A stretch of 64,000 nt of DNA, from the NCBI RefSeq assembly GCF_041860085.1, contig NZ_CP124747.1:310001-374000 (forward strand), read 5' to 3'. The stretch comes from Schlesneria sp. DSM 10557 (lineage in GTDB: Bacteria > Planctomycetota > Planctomycetia > Planctomycetales > Planctomycetaceae). The position numbers and the translations under genes were made by a program. Within the stretch, counting starts at the first letter, position 1; each line of letters starts with the position of its first letter. The notes beneath the pieces were generated by a model that saw only the letters and a program-made list of their open reading frames with translations, did not search any database and was not told the origin of the DNA. Of the stretch, positions 1 through 8,742 are shown in pieces.

Positions 1-19
1 GGGGTTCTTTCGTTCTAAT

Positions 20-74
20 GCACCGAAACTGCACCGAAACTCCCCTGAAAGCACCGATTCACTGCACTGATTCG
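20..74 (+). repeat. Four 11-bp iterons next to tRNA-Ala fragment
   Basis: Two perfect tandem copies of GCACCGAAACT lie at 20-30 and 31-41. Two diverged copies follow at 51-61 (GCACCGATTCA) and 64-74 (GCACTGATTCG). They sit about 95-150 bp from a truncated tRNA-Ala, which is where arm-type binding sites of a tyrosine integrase would be expected in an att site. The repeats are seen directly; the integrase role is inference. Confidence 0.45.
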
Positions 75-167
75 CCTGAATCGCAAAGTTTGCAATGCGA
101 CGAAATCCCCGGTATACTCTATAAAACAAGGCCCATTCGTTGCGCCGAGTCTCGTTCATTCGTCTCT

Positions 168-209
168 ATGGCATGCAAGAGGTCAGCGGTTCGACCCCGC
201 TATCCTCCA
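168..209 (+). tRNA. tRNA-Ala(GGC) 3' half (att-site remnant)
   Basis: From the anticodon loop (ATGGCAT, 168-174) onward this matches a bacterial tRNA-Ala(GGC). It has 3' anticodon stem GCAAG, variable AGGTC, T-arm AGCGG-TTCGACC-CCGCT (185-201), acceptor 3' strand ATCCTCC (202-208) and discriminator A209. The upstream sequence cannot form the D-arm, the 5' anticodon stem or the 5' acceptor strand, so the 5' half is missing. A break exactly in the anticodon loop is typical of integrase crossover in a tRNA gene. The intact tRNA-Ala would then lie at the other end of the element, outside the window. It is not a functional tRNA gene. Confidence 0.75.
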
Positions 210-216
210 CTGAAAA

Positions 217-251
217 CGCCTTAAGCCTTTAATGGTTTAAGGCGTTTTTTT
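217..251 (+). terminator. Rho-independent terminator after tRNA-Ala fragment
   Basis: Stem CGCCTTAA (217-224) pairs with TTAAGGCG (237-244), the inner arm extends through CC/GG, and a run of T follows at 245-251. It lies 8 bp after the tRNA-Ala 3' end and was probably the original terminator of that gene. Confidence 0.8.
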
Positions 252-654
252 ATTGGTGGGCCAAGTCTGCCAGAGACCATTTCGGGTCAGCATGCTGGTG
301 CAGACTGTCAACGCGTTTGCGATACCGCGACGCTGATTTATGGCCGTGGGACGATCTGGCCGAAGTTTGTAGCTCTGGTGATTCTTCCTGTTCCCGCTTG
401 GTAAAACTTCTCCCCTCGGGGCTCAGCCAACGACTGTTTCCTCAGGCTGATGCACGAGGACATTACTCAGAGGGGAGCCCGAATCAAGAATTTGACGTTT
501 GATCCGTGACGGGATTCGAACCACGTGGGGATGGATTCAATTGTTGCAGCGGCCGTGGCGGTCACCGCAATTCGAAAAGAGTTCAGCTGGTGCGCAGTTG
601 GCGTCGACCCGATTCAGGTCAGAAGGCTCAGGCCTGTAATAGCTGAAGAAAAAA
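252..654. other. Intergenic, no gene recognised
   Basis: No convincing coding region. A stretch at 500-520 (minus strand) resembles the T-loop plus the 3' T-stem and acceptor strand of a tRNA, but the 5' T-stem strand does not pair. Confidence 0.5.
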
Positions 655-728
655 TACGCCCGAAGGGATTCGAACCCCTGACCGACGGATTAGAAATCCG
701 TTGCTCTATCCAGCTGAGCTACGGGCGC
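655..728 (-). tRNA. tRNA-Arg(TCT)
   Basis: A 74-nt cloverleaf on the minus strand. Acceptor GCGCCCG (728-722) pairs with CGGGCGT, giving one G-U at the first pair. The D-arm is AGCTC...GAGC, the anticodon stem ACGGA/TCCGT flanks the loop with TCT (Arg, AGA codons), and the T-arm AGGGG-TTCGAAT-CCCTT contains one G-U. The discriminator is A655 and CCA is not encoded. A T-rich run follows the 3' end. Confidence 0.95.
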
Positions 729-731
729 AAT

Positions 732-1396
732 TCTTTGTTCTATCTCTTTGTTGGTGCCGCCGTCTGACGTCCGCTGACATCGCCTCACGGTCTGGCAGAT
801 GTTCCACGTATTGAGCGAAACTCAGGTTTTGTGCTGATGGGATGAGCGGCTTATTTTTGCCAGAATTCATCTGTCGGCACAAACTCCAGCTTTTCTAAGC
901 TCAACTTTCGGTGAAGTCTACAGTTTCTCACGATTCGGGCAAGCCAGCGAAGCTCTGTCGCGAGGTCCTTGGATTTCTTTCGCGGGAACCATTGGGTAAG
1001 GGCGATGGGGGCAAGTTCCAATTGTTCGGCTCGTTGACGAAAACCAGCGGCGTGAGGGGCGACTGGCTGCAACGTTGAGAAGATTGAATTTCACGCCATG
1101 AGGGGGCCTCGCAGTGGAAGGATTGCGAGTCACTCCGTTGTCCAGGTCCCAACGAGTGAGCGAGTACATGGGGGAGGGAAGTGGGATTGGCCCGTCGGAA
1201 TCCCCTTTTCCATTCTCGCTCCCGCCTGCTTCTGTGGCGGGTGCGTGAGGACTTCGTTGACGGTCGCGGCGGTCAACGACAAAAAAATGGCCTATTCAGC
1301 AAGTACGAGGCGGGAACTGGAGCGGACGCAGGCGGTTCGTGAGCGATGTCAGTAGCGGCATCGGTAGTAGATTACCGCTTCGGTGCAGTGACGACA
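732..1396. other. Intergenic, nothing recognised
   Basis: Only short overlapping reading frames on both strands without recognisable domains or clear ribosome binding sites. A 73-codon minus-strand frame (851-1072) could be the tail of a decayed gene, but nothing identifies it. Confidence 0.5.
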
Positions 1397-2641
1397 TCAC
1401 TTCCCGATTGTTAGCGACTCCAGTTCCAGCTTTTGTCGATTCGTGTCGGCTGCGGTCTTTACTGGTTTGGGGGTCGGTTTTGGGGGAGATGATGGAGCCG
1501 GGGCGTTATATGCGTCCTGCGTATCGAGACAGAGCTTGAAAATCTGCTGCATGAACAGATTGCCCAGGGAATTGGCCGTTTTCACGTAAATGGAGAGCCA
1601 TTCTCCCTGGCAACCGATTCGTTGTTTGAATTCGTCCGCGGCCGCTCCGATGTGGATGACACGAACGCCCGGTACGAGCGCGTCCTGGATTCCTCGATAG
1701 ACGATGTTGAAATACAGGTCGGTATCACGATTTGAAGCGTCGTCCAGTCCCATAACGATCAGCGAGTGCTGACCCATTCCCGCCACGGCGCAGCCGAAAC
1801 CGACGATTTTTTCACCTTTGCGAATGATCGTGTAATGGGAGTCATCGGGCATCTGCCGTGCGAGTTCATGAAAGAACGATAGGGGGATTCGTTCGAACTT
1901 GACGTCAGCTCGTTCCAGGACTCTCACATACAGTTCATAGACCTCGGGAGTGATGAGGTGCTCAATGCCGTCGCGTCCCAGGACCTGTTCGCACGTCAGA
2001 CCCGCTTCGTCGAAACGGCGGAAGCTGCGTTTGATATTCTGCCGCGTGGAACTGTTCCGGCTGGCTAGGTAATTGTCGAAGGACCCGTACTCGCCCTCGA
2101 GGTGATACGCATAGACACTTCGGGCCTTGAGAAAGCCAAATTGCGAAAGCCGATCCATCCGCTTCGCGAGAGCGGGAGGGAACTCTTTGAACGAGATGAG
2201 TCGGCAACGTGCTTTTCTGGCAATTTTGATTGCCGTTGCATCGAGCGCGGTGAGCAGCGCCTCGTCGTCGACATTTTCGGCAATCGCCAATTGATGATCG
2301 CACATGCTGATTGGCAGACCGCACAGCAGGATTGGGAGTCTCATGAACCCCGACCAGACCCGTCTGACCCGCGAAGCCAGATTCTGGATGGTAGATGGGG
2401 CCATCATTGATCCATCGACCATGAATCGAGAGAAACAGGTGGCAGCGACGGCACGTCCATTCTCATCCCTGAAAATGGCGTACCAGATTTTCGACTCGGC
2501 CGCGAAAGAGATCTCTACCGCTTTAAGGAACCGGGGATCGAGTGAGATATTGTTGGTCTGGCGGCAAATTTCCCGCCATTCCTCTTGATCAACGTCATCG
2601 ATCGATTCGTAGAGTTCACACTGGTATGTCGTCGGCTTCAT
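1397..2641 (-). CDS. FemAB-like / peptidogalycan-type GNAT acyltransferase
   Basis: About 414 residues resembling the FemAB-like, GNAT-fold acyltransferases (the 'peptidogalycan biosynthesis' family). The middle carries the basic segment typical of that group (residues about 195-215, SRNSSTRQNIKRSFRRF), followed by a GNAT-like beta-sheet region with an IGAAADEFKQRIG stretch near residue 335. The C-terminal 40 residues are Pro/Ala/Lys-rich and probably disordered. Such enzymes transfer aminoacyl or acyl groups to peptidoglycan precursors or lipids; the substrate here is unknown. The start at 2641 is preferred over 2659 because GCGGAA lies about 9 nt upstream. It follows the DUF2156 gene by 36 bp in the same direction, so the two are probably cotranscribed. 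Confidence 0.7.
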   Translation of the reverse strand: MKPTTYQCELYESIDDVDQEEWREICRQTNNISLDPRFLKAVEISFAAESKIWYAIFRDENGRAVAATCFSRFMVDGSMMAPSTIQNLASRVRRVWSGFMRLPILLCGLPISMCDHQLAIAENVDDEALLTALDATAIKIARKARCRLISFKEFPPALAKRMDRLSQFGFLKARSVYAYHLEGEYGSFDNYLASRNSSTRQNIKRSFRRFDEAGLTCEQVLGRDGIEHLITPEVYELYVRVLERADVKFERIPLSFFHELARQMPDDSHYTIIRKGEKIVGFGCAVAGMGQHSLIVMGLDDASNRDTDLYFNIVYRGIQDALVPGVRVIHIGAAADEFKQRIGCQGEWLSIYVKTANSLGNLFMQQIFKLCLDTQDAYNAPAPSSPPKPTPKPVKTAADTNRQKLELESLTIGK

Positions 2642-2677
2642 CTGTTGTTTCCGCCACATATTGCAGGCAATTGCGGG

Positions 2678-3823
2678 CTACTCAGCGGCGCTCGCATGAG
2701 TTCGCTTTTTCCACAATCGCTTCCAGATCAAGTTCATCGTTTTCAAGGGACTGATTCGCAACAGCCCACAGGCCCGAATTGTCGCGAATATATTTGCGGG
2801 AGAGATTCCGGGTGCGGTGCAAACATAGCTGTTAGAGTAGTTTGGACGGAAGCGGCTCTTGAAGTGGTCGATACCGTCCAGGTCAAACAAGACAGAGAAG
2901 TGATTCCGGAAGTAGGTCAGGCTGTTCCGTAGGAACGGCTTGTCACCAGGAATCGGATCCTCACAGTTTCTCGCCAGAGCAATGCACAGGTTGAGTTCCT
3001 GGACTCCTTCAGTCTGCATCCGCAGTGCAATCTGGTGGAACAGGTAGGGGACAGTGCCTCGAACACAATCGGCGCGGTGACGATAAATTTCGGTGGACCA
3101 GGATTCACCTCCGTTCATCGGGTTGCAGACCACGTACCCTTCGATTCGACTGCCGTCGGCCTGTTCCGTCCGGGCGACGAAAAGTCGCCGGAATCCGAGC
3201 TTGTGGGCGCCGAGGGAGCCGTCGAAGAAAGTCAGCTCACTGACCTGGGGCTTCATTTTCATTGTGTCCCGGCACACCTCGTCCAGTTCCCCCAGGATCT
3301 CGGTCCAGGCATGCTGAGACAATTCTTGGGGCCGAATTTCTTCGACCGTGACGCCGTGTCGGATGCAGTAATTCGTTTGCCGACGGACCCATTCAAAACT
3401 CTTGCCGGCAAAGGTGACCGTTCGGAGGTTGATTACGGCATCTTCGCCAATCTTATTGGCGATGTATCCCTGAGCACGGAAGACAGGTAAATCTTCTTCG
3501 GGGATGCAGAAGAAGCTGGCGCGCCAGTGGCGGGAATTTGTGAATTCGAGAAATTCCCGCAGCAGCTTTGGGCGATCTTCCGGAGCAGCGATCAACCCGC
3601 CGCTAATCAGGACGTTTCGACCATAGCGTTTGTAAGAGACGACTCCGTCTCGGTTGCTTGACCAAAACGTTTCCCGTCCCGGAGCTGTCGCCAGATAGGA
3701 ATCCGGCTGATGTCCATGTTCGTAAACGAACTGCATCAAGGGAGAGGCGGCGACAAGCGTCTCCGGTCCCACCGACATTTTGACTAACGGAAGAACGGGC
3801 TCGAGCGTGAGCATTTCAGCCAT
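2678..3823 (-). CDS. DUF2156 protein (MprF-type aminoacyl-phospholipid synthase domain)
   Basis: 381 residues, a soluble stand-alone version of the catalytic domain of lysyl-phosphatidylglycerol synthases (DUF2156, two GNAT folds). Visible family features include YKRYGRNVLISGGLIAAPED near residues 65-85, an R-x-x-x-NYCIRHGVTVEE segment near 150 and a C-terminal FRNHFSVLFDLDGIDHFKSRF. There are no transmembrane helices, unlike full MprF. The start has AGGTAA about 9 nt upstream. It is the first gene of a pair with the FemAB-like acyltransferase; both are GNAT-fold transferases, which suggests one envelope-modifying step. The specific acceptor is not predictable. Confidence 0.75.
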   Translation of the reverse strand: MAEMLTLEPVLPLVKMSVGPETLVAASPLMQFVYEHGHQPDSYLATAPGRETFWSSNRDGVVSYKRYGRNVLISGGLIAAPEDRPKLLREFLEFTNSRHWRASFFCIPEEDLPVFRAQGYIANKIGEDAVINLRTVTFAGKSFEWVRRQTNYCIRHGVTVEEIRPQELSQHAWTEILGELDEVCRDTMKMKPQVSELTFFDGSLGAHKLGFRRLFVARTEQADGSRIEGYVVCNPMNGGESWSTEIYRHRADCVRGTVPYLFHQIALRMQTEGVQELNLCIALARNCEDPIPGDKPFLRNSLTYFRNHFSVLFDLDGIDHFKSRFRPNYSNSYVCTAPGISPANIFATIRACGLLRISPLKTMNLIWKRLWKKRTHASAAE

Positions 3824-4452
3824 ATCATTTACCTGTCAAAATCAGCCTGGGAGCAAAGCGGCGACTGACGGACGTGCAGTCGTCGGAGTCTCTACGAATC
3901 TGAGACGATTCAGGACCCGACAGTAGCGCGAAATACCCCAGACCACAGGTTTGCATACGAAAACAATTACGCAAAACCTACAACCGGCGCACTCGTTACA
4001 ATCGGTATCCATTGGTCAAGGAAGACGAAACGCGAGGAAACGATGTTCCAATACCGCCGCAATCACCTGACTGGAGGTAAATCGAATCGGATTTCAGCAA
4101 AAATCCGTTAGAGAGAGGTCCAGAACAGCCAGTCAGACGACCAGATTTATCGTTCGCACCTGCAAGGGCTATCCATCGCCAGTTCACGAAACATACAGCC
4201 GCAGCCAAACTGCCCGCCCGTCGTCCACCACAGTCGTTACATTGGGAGAAACCGGACCAAGCTGGACTTCGAGCTTGTCACTTTGGCTATGCAACACAGC
4301 GAGACACCACATGCCAGAGTAGCGAAATATTCGAAATAATCTCGCATAATTCTAAAAGTCGCCCAAACTTTTCTGGAAAAGCCTGCCATGTGGAAAGCCC
4401 AGCTCCGCAGATGCGATATCCTCTGGTTCACACCTGAGCGATCGGAAATTCG
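3824..4452. other. Divergent intergenic region before dinB
   Basis: About 630 bp between the minus-strand DUF2156 gene and plus-strand dinB. It must hold both promoters. No tRNA, repeat or convincing small gene, and no clear LexA-type operator. Confidence 0.5.
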
Positions 4453-5619
4453 ATGATCCTGCATATCGATATGGATGCCTTTTATGCCTCCGTCGAAGAA
4501 CGGGACAATCCGTCCCTAGTCGGTAAGCCGGTCATCGTGGGCGGATCCGTGGAAGGGCGGGGAGTGGTCGCGGCCGCCAACTACGTGGTCCGCGAGTTTG
4601 GTGTCCACAGCGCGATGTCCGCGGCCCGGGCGCAGCGCCTGTGTCCACATGCCATCGTGATTAAGCCACGTATCGAATACTACGCGGAAGTCTCTCGTCA
4701 GATTCGCGAGATCTTCGAGCAGTTCACGCCGCTGGTTGAGCCCCTGTCGCTCGACGAGGCTTTTCTCGACGTCACGGGAAGTGAAGACTTGTTTGGATCC
4801 GCAGCAGAGATCGGCCGTAAAATCAAATATCGGATCTGGAGCGAACTGAAGTTGACGGCGTCGGTGGGGGTCGCCAATTCCAAATTTGTTGCCAAGATTG
4901 CCAGTGCACTCAAGAAGCCGGACGGCTTCGTCGTGGTTGACGCAGATGCGGTGCAGGCCTTTCTCGACCCACTGCCGGTAGGACGGTTGTGGGGAGTAGG
5001 AAGGGTGACGGGGCAGGTCTTTGACCGGCTGGCGATTCGTACGATTGGCCAGTTGAGACAGATGCCCCTGAATCGGCTGAAGGAACTTTTCGGGACGGCA
5101 GGGGAGCATTACTGGCAGCTCGCGCAGGGAATCGACGGCCGCAAAGTTGTTCCAGATCGGGAAGCAAAGTCAATTTCCAACGAGACGACATTTGCGGAAG
5201 ACATTTCTGATCCGGCAATTCTCAGGGCCTGGTTCGTTGACCTTGTCGAACAAGTGGCCCGTCGAATGCGACGTCACGATCTCAAAGGACGCAGTGTCGA
5301 AATTAAAGTCCGATTTCCCGATTTCCAGACGGTAACGCGATCTTTAACCCTCGCAGAACCGACGAACATCACCCGGGAATTACTGGAAGCAGGGCTGGAA
5401 CTTCTCTTCAATCGCCTGCCTCAACGGCAGCAGCCGATCCGATTGCTGGGGTTCGGTGTCAGCCGGTTTGACGGTTCGGAAAAATCTCAGCAGTTGCTTT
5501 TTGATCAGCCCGATCGCCAGCGTCAGCAGCAGCTGGATCGCATTGCCGACCAGATTGCTGAGAAGTTCGGCAAGTCAGCCATTCATCGCGGGACTCGGCT
5601 CGACAAGTCCAGAGATTAG
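4453..5619 (+). CDS. dinB: DNA polymerase IV (Y family)
   Basis: 388 residues, full length for Pol IV, which performs error-prone translesion synthesis. The N-terminal palm motif HIDMDAFYASVE (residues 4-15) supplies the first metal-binding Asp, and SLDEAFLD (about 99-106) supplies the catalytic Asp-Glu pair. ASVGVANSKFVAKIAS (about 137-152) is the conserved Y-family segment, followed by helix-hairpin-helix and little-finger domains. The C-terminus (QLLFDQPDRQRQQQL) is a weak relative of beta-clamp-binding tails. The ATG at 4453 begins directly with the conserved N-terminus. It stands alone with long flanks. Confidence 0.95.
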   Translation: MILHIDMDAFYASVEERDNPSLVGKPVIVGGSVEGRGVVAAANYVVREFGVHSAMSAARAQRLCPHAIVIKPRIEYYAEVSRQIREIFEQFTPLVEPLSLDEAFLDVTGSEDLFGSAAEIGRKIKYRIWSELKLTASVGVANSKFVAKIASALKKPDGFVVVDADAVQAFLDPLPVGRLWGVGRVTGQVFDRLAIRTIGQLRQMPLNRLKELFGTAGEHYWQLAQGIDGRKVVPDREAKSISNETTFAEDISDPAILRAWFVDLVEQVARRMRRHDLKGRSVEIKVRFPDFQTVTRSLTLAEPTNITRELLEAGLELLFNRLPQRQQPIRLLGFGVSRFDGSEKSQQLLFDQPDRQRQQQLDRIADQIAEKFGKSAIHRGTRLDKSRD

Positions 5620-5791
5620 CTGCTGACGACGATCTTCTGATTTGCCCGCGGTGTAAATTTACGAGGTGTGGATTTACGAATCGTGTCGCTCAGGACGGGT
5701 TCTATGGGTTGCTTCTGAAGGGCATCCACAGCATCCTGTCACATCAATGGATATTGTTCCCAAATTGTCTACGCGGTGAGGATATTTCCTG

Positions 5792-7099
5792 ATGAATTCG
5801 TCAGAGATTCGAGCTTTTTCGGTAGTCGCTTCATTTCTTTTTGCATTCAGCCCCCTCTTCGCAGATGAGGCATTTCAGTTCCGCGTTGAATCCAATCTCA
5901 AAGCGGGGGTGGCCAAGGTGGACATCACTCCGCCTGCAGATACTCCGGTGGTGGGACACGTCCGGCCTACGAATGGGGTGAGAGATCCTCTTCGAGCCGG
6001 CATCCTGTTAATTGCCAACGAGCAGACGCAGGCCGCAATCGTCACGGTGGATCTCATTGACGCACCGACGGAGATGGTCGAGATGCTGCGGGATGCAATC
6101 TCGCAGGGGACAGGAACACCTCCTGAGAATGTGCTGGTGGCAGCCTCACATAATCATTCAGGGCCAGGCTGGGTCCGTGAAGCAGCCTGGAATCGGGAGA
6201 CCACGGCGAAGATCGGTGCTGCCGCCGCCGCAGCCGCTAAAGAAATGAGACCCGTGACGATCGGCTATGGCGAAGATCGCATCGACTTCAACATTAACCG
6301 TCGGAAAGTGATTAATGGACGCGCCGTCGTGCGGTTGAATCCCGAAGGCCCCTGTGATCATCGTGTTAAAGTCCTGAGGATCGACGACGGTCGCTCGCTG
6401 GAACCGATGGCGGTATTGATGCACGCAGTCTGTCATCCGTGTGTGTTTACCTGGGGAGATAAATTGACTCCACCGTTTCCGGGTGGTTTCCCCAAGATCA
6501 CAGCCGATTTCCCCGGGGAAGCTCAGACGTTTGTGGAATCGATCTACGGTCCGAAAACCAAGACCCTGTTTTTGCAAGGGTGTGCCGGAGACATCAGACC
6601 GAATCTTCCTGGAGTACCGTATCGATGTGGTGACGAAGCCGATATCAAGTGGACGGGGCGGAACCTTGGCTGCGCCGTGGTCCGTGCTGCAGATCGAAGT
6701 GTGGTGAGGGAAGAGCTGTCGAAACGCAAAACAATTTATCCACTCAAGTGTGCCACAAGCATCATCGAACTGCCGGGCAAACAGGAGAAGCAGCGTTGTG
6801 AGTTGCAGGCGCTGCGAATTGGGGATTTCCTGCTGCTGACGATGCCAGGCGAGCCCATGGTGGAATATGGTCTTCAGATTGAACAAGCGATCGCTGACCG
6901 GGCTATTCCAATTGTCATCGGTTATGCAAATGGCAGTCTGGGATATATCTGCACCGCCGAGTCTCACCAGTACGGTGGTTATGAGCCCAACATGTCGCCA
7001 CTTCTGCCGGAAGCGGAACCAGTCATCCTTGACGAACTGGGACGACTTGCAGACAAGGTACTGGCGGATGTGTTTGAGTCCTTCAAGCCGACGAAATAG
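5792..7099 (+). CDS. Neutral/alkaline ceramidase-like secreted protein
   Basis: 435 residues with an N-terminal signal peptide (cleavage near residue 24, LFADEA), then the neutral ceramidase N-terminal domain. Visible motifs are AGVAKVDITPP, the zinc-site motif ASHNHSGPG (about 117-125) and GCAGDIRPN (about 267-275). In true ceramidases the last motif is NSGDVSPN with a Ser nucleophile; here an Ala is in that place, as in many bacterial relatives, so ceramide hydrolysis is doubtful. The protein is probably a periplasmic hydrolase of unknown substrate. GAGGAT lies about 12 nt before the ATG. The M81 peptidase gene follows after 65 bp, so a shared transcript is plausible. Confidence 0.8.
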   Translation: MNSSEIRAFSVVASFLFAFSPLFADEAFQFRVESNLKAGVAKVDITPPADTPVVGHVRPTNGVRDPLRAGILLIANEQTQAAIVTVDLIDAPTEMVEMLRDAISQGTGTPPENVLVAASHNHSGPGWVREAAWNRETTAKIGAAAAAAAKEMRPVTIGYGEDRIDFNINRRKVINGRAVVRLNPEGPCDHRVKVLRIDDGRSLEPMAVLMHAVCHPCVFTWGDKLTPPFPGGFPKITADFPGEAQTFVESIYGPKTKTLFLQGCAGDIRPNLPGVPYRCGDEADIKWTGRNLGCAVVRAADRSVVREELSKRKTIYPLKCATSIIELPGKQEKQRCELQALRIGDFLLLTMPGEPMVEYGLQIEQAIADRAIPIVIGYANGSLGYICTAESHQYGGYEPNMSPLLPEAEPVILDELGRLADKVLADVFESFKPTK

Positions 7100-7164
7100 T
7101 CGTCCGTTCTCCGCTCAATTGACGTTGTCCGAACCGAACCTACCTGATGACAGTGAAGAGACAA

Positions 7165-8670
7165 ATGCCTCGAATCGTGATTGCCGAATGCAAACAGGAA
7201 GTTTCCACCTTCAATCCCACCAGCAGTTGTTTCGAAGATTTCCGCATCGTGCGGGGAGAGCAGCTGCTGTCACATCATCGTAAAGTTCGCGAGGAAGTCG
7301 GCGGGGCACTTAGCGTTTTCGACGCAGATTCAAGTGTGAAACTGGCTCCCACATTCGGGGCAAGTGCCAATACGTCGGGTGGGGTTCTGACGGCGGAAAG
7401 CTTCAAGCGATTGTGTGATGATTTCGCGAAGTGTCTTCAACAGGCAAAAGACTCGGGGCCGGTCGACGCGGCCTATTTCTCGCTGCACGGAGCGATGCAG
7501 GCTGCTTCGGAAGATGATCCGGAAGGGGCCTTGCTGGAGATTGCCCGCGGAATCCTTGGGGAATCGATCCCATTCGTCGTATCGCTCGATCTCCACGGCG
7601 TCCTGACGGACAAAATGTTACGACTGAGTGACGCCGTCGTGGCCTTTCATACTTATCCGCATGTGGACTTCTTTGAGACGGGTGTCCGTGCGGCCAGACT
7701 GCTGATGAAGATTCTGGCCGAGGGAGCACGGCCTGTGACCGCTCGCGTGAAAATTCCCGTGCTGGCACGCGGAGATGAAATGATCACAGAGACAGGACTC
7801 ATCCGTGAGTGCATTCAGGTGGCAAAGGAAATTGAATCCACGAAGGGAGGCCTTGGGGCCAGCGTCATGTGGGGTAATCCGTTCACAGATGTTCCTGAAC
7901 TGCGAAGTAACTGCATCGTGGTCATGGATGGTGATGAAGAGGGGGCCAAACAGAAGGCGACCGACATCGCCCGGATCTTCTGGAAGCATCACGAGAAGAT
8001 GCAGGTTCCGCTGACCAGTCTCTCCGACAGCATTCGAATTGCTGGCGAAATCCCTGAGGGGACCGTGATCCTAATGGATGCCGCAGATGCCACCAGCTCC
8101 GGCGCGTCAGGAGACAGCAACGCCATCATTCGTGAAGTTGTGAAGCAATGTTACCGTGGGCGGGTACTGGCTCCGATTGTCGACCCCGCAGCAGTCCAGC
8201 AGGCCTTCAAGGCCGGCGTTGGTGCAACGATTCAGACGAAGGTTGGGGGGGCGGTTGACTCGGCGCGCTTCCAGCCGCTGGAGATTGTCGCGCGAGTTCG
8301 ACTCTTGTCGGATGGGAAGTTCTTCAGCGAGTCCTTCGGCTGGCCCTGGGATTCCGGAGACACTGCCGTACTGGAAGCCGACAACCTGACGCTCGTTGTC
8401 GGAACCCGGCCCGTCAGTCTGTTTGATCGATCTTATTTCTATGCCAACGGTCAGGATCCTCGGCGGTTCAATCTGGTGGTCGTGAAGTCTCCGCACTGCG
8501 AACATCACATGTTTGCGGACTGGTGCGCGAAGTTGATTAACGTTGATGCTCCGGGATCGACCAGCGCGAATGTGAAGTCATTGGGTCACAAAAAGTGCAG
8601 CCATCCAATGTTCCCGCTGGATGTTGTGCGTGAGTTTGAGCCCGTTGCCGATGTGTTCCGTCGTTCGTGA
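7165..8670 (+). CDS. M81 family metallopeptidase (MlrC-like)
   Basis: About 501 residues, full length for the MlrC/M81 family, named for the microcystin-degrading MlrC. It starts with IVIAECKQEVSTFNP. It contains the metal-site motifs SLHGAMQ (about 105-112), DLHG (about 141-144) and HTYPHVDFFETG (about 159-170), and a C-terminal DAADATSSGASGDSNAI segment equivalent to the family's PGGG-PGD motif. The start at 7165 is preferred (GAAGAG upstream); 7147 is possible. The family hydrolyses small or cyclic peptides and is usually cytoplasmic. Its place between a ceramidase-like gene and a VanX-like dipeptidase suggests a small catabolic unit. Confidence 0.85.
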   Translation: MPRIVIAECKQEVSTFNPTSSCFEDFRIVRGEQLLSHHRKVREEVGGALSVFDADSSVKLAPTFGASANTSGGVLTAESFKRLCDDFAKCLQQAKDSGPVDAAYFSLHGAMQAASEDDPEGALLEIARGILGESIPFVVSLDLHGVLTDKMLRLSDAVVAFHTYPHVDFFETGVRAARLLMKILAEGARPVTARVKIPVLARGDEMITETGLIRECIQVAKEIESTKGGLGASVMWGNPFTDVPELRSNCIVVMDGDEEGAKQKATDIARIFWKHHEKMQVPLTSLSDSIRIAGEIPEGTVILMDAADATSSGASGDSNAIIREVVKQCYRGRVLAPIVDPAAVQQAFKAGVGATIQTKVGGAVDSARFQPLEIVARVRLLSDGKFFSESFGWPWDSGDTAVLEADNLTLVVGTRPVSLFDRSYFYANGQDPRRFNLVVVKSPHCEHHMFADWCAKLINVDAPGSTSANVKSLGHKKCSHPMFPLDVVREFEPVADVFRRS

Positions 8671-8742
8671 TCAAGTCGTCTGACGTGTTTCTGATGTGGT
8701 CCGAACCCCGATATTGCCTTTATTCGATAAGGTCGAGAAAAG

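Noticed and set aside
3824-4452. LexA operator for dinB
   Set aside because: No sequence in the upstream region clearly fits a CTG-N10-CAG or other known LexA box; planctomycete LexA sites are not well defined to me.
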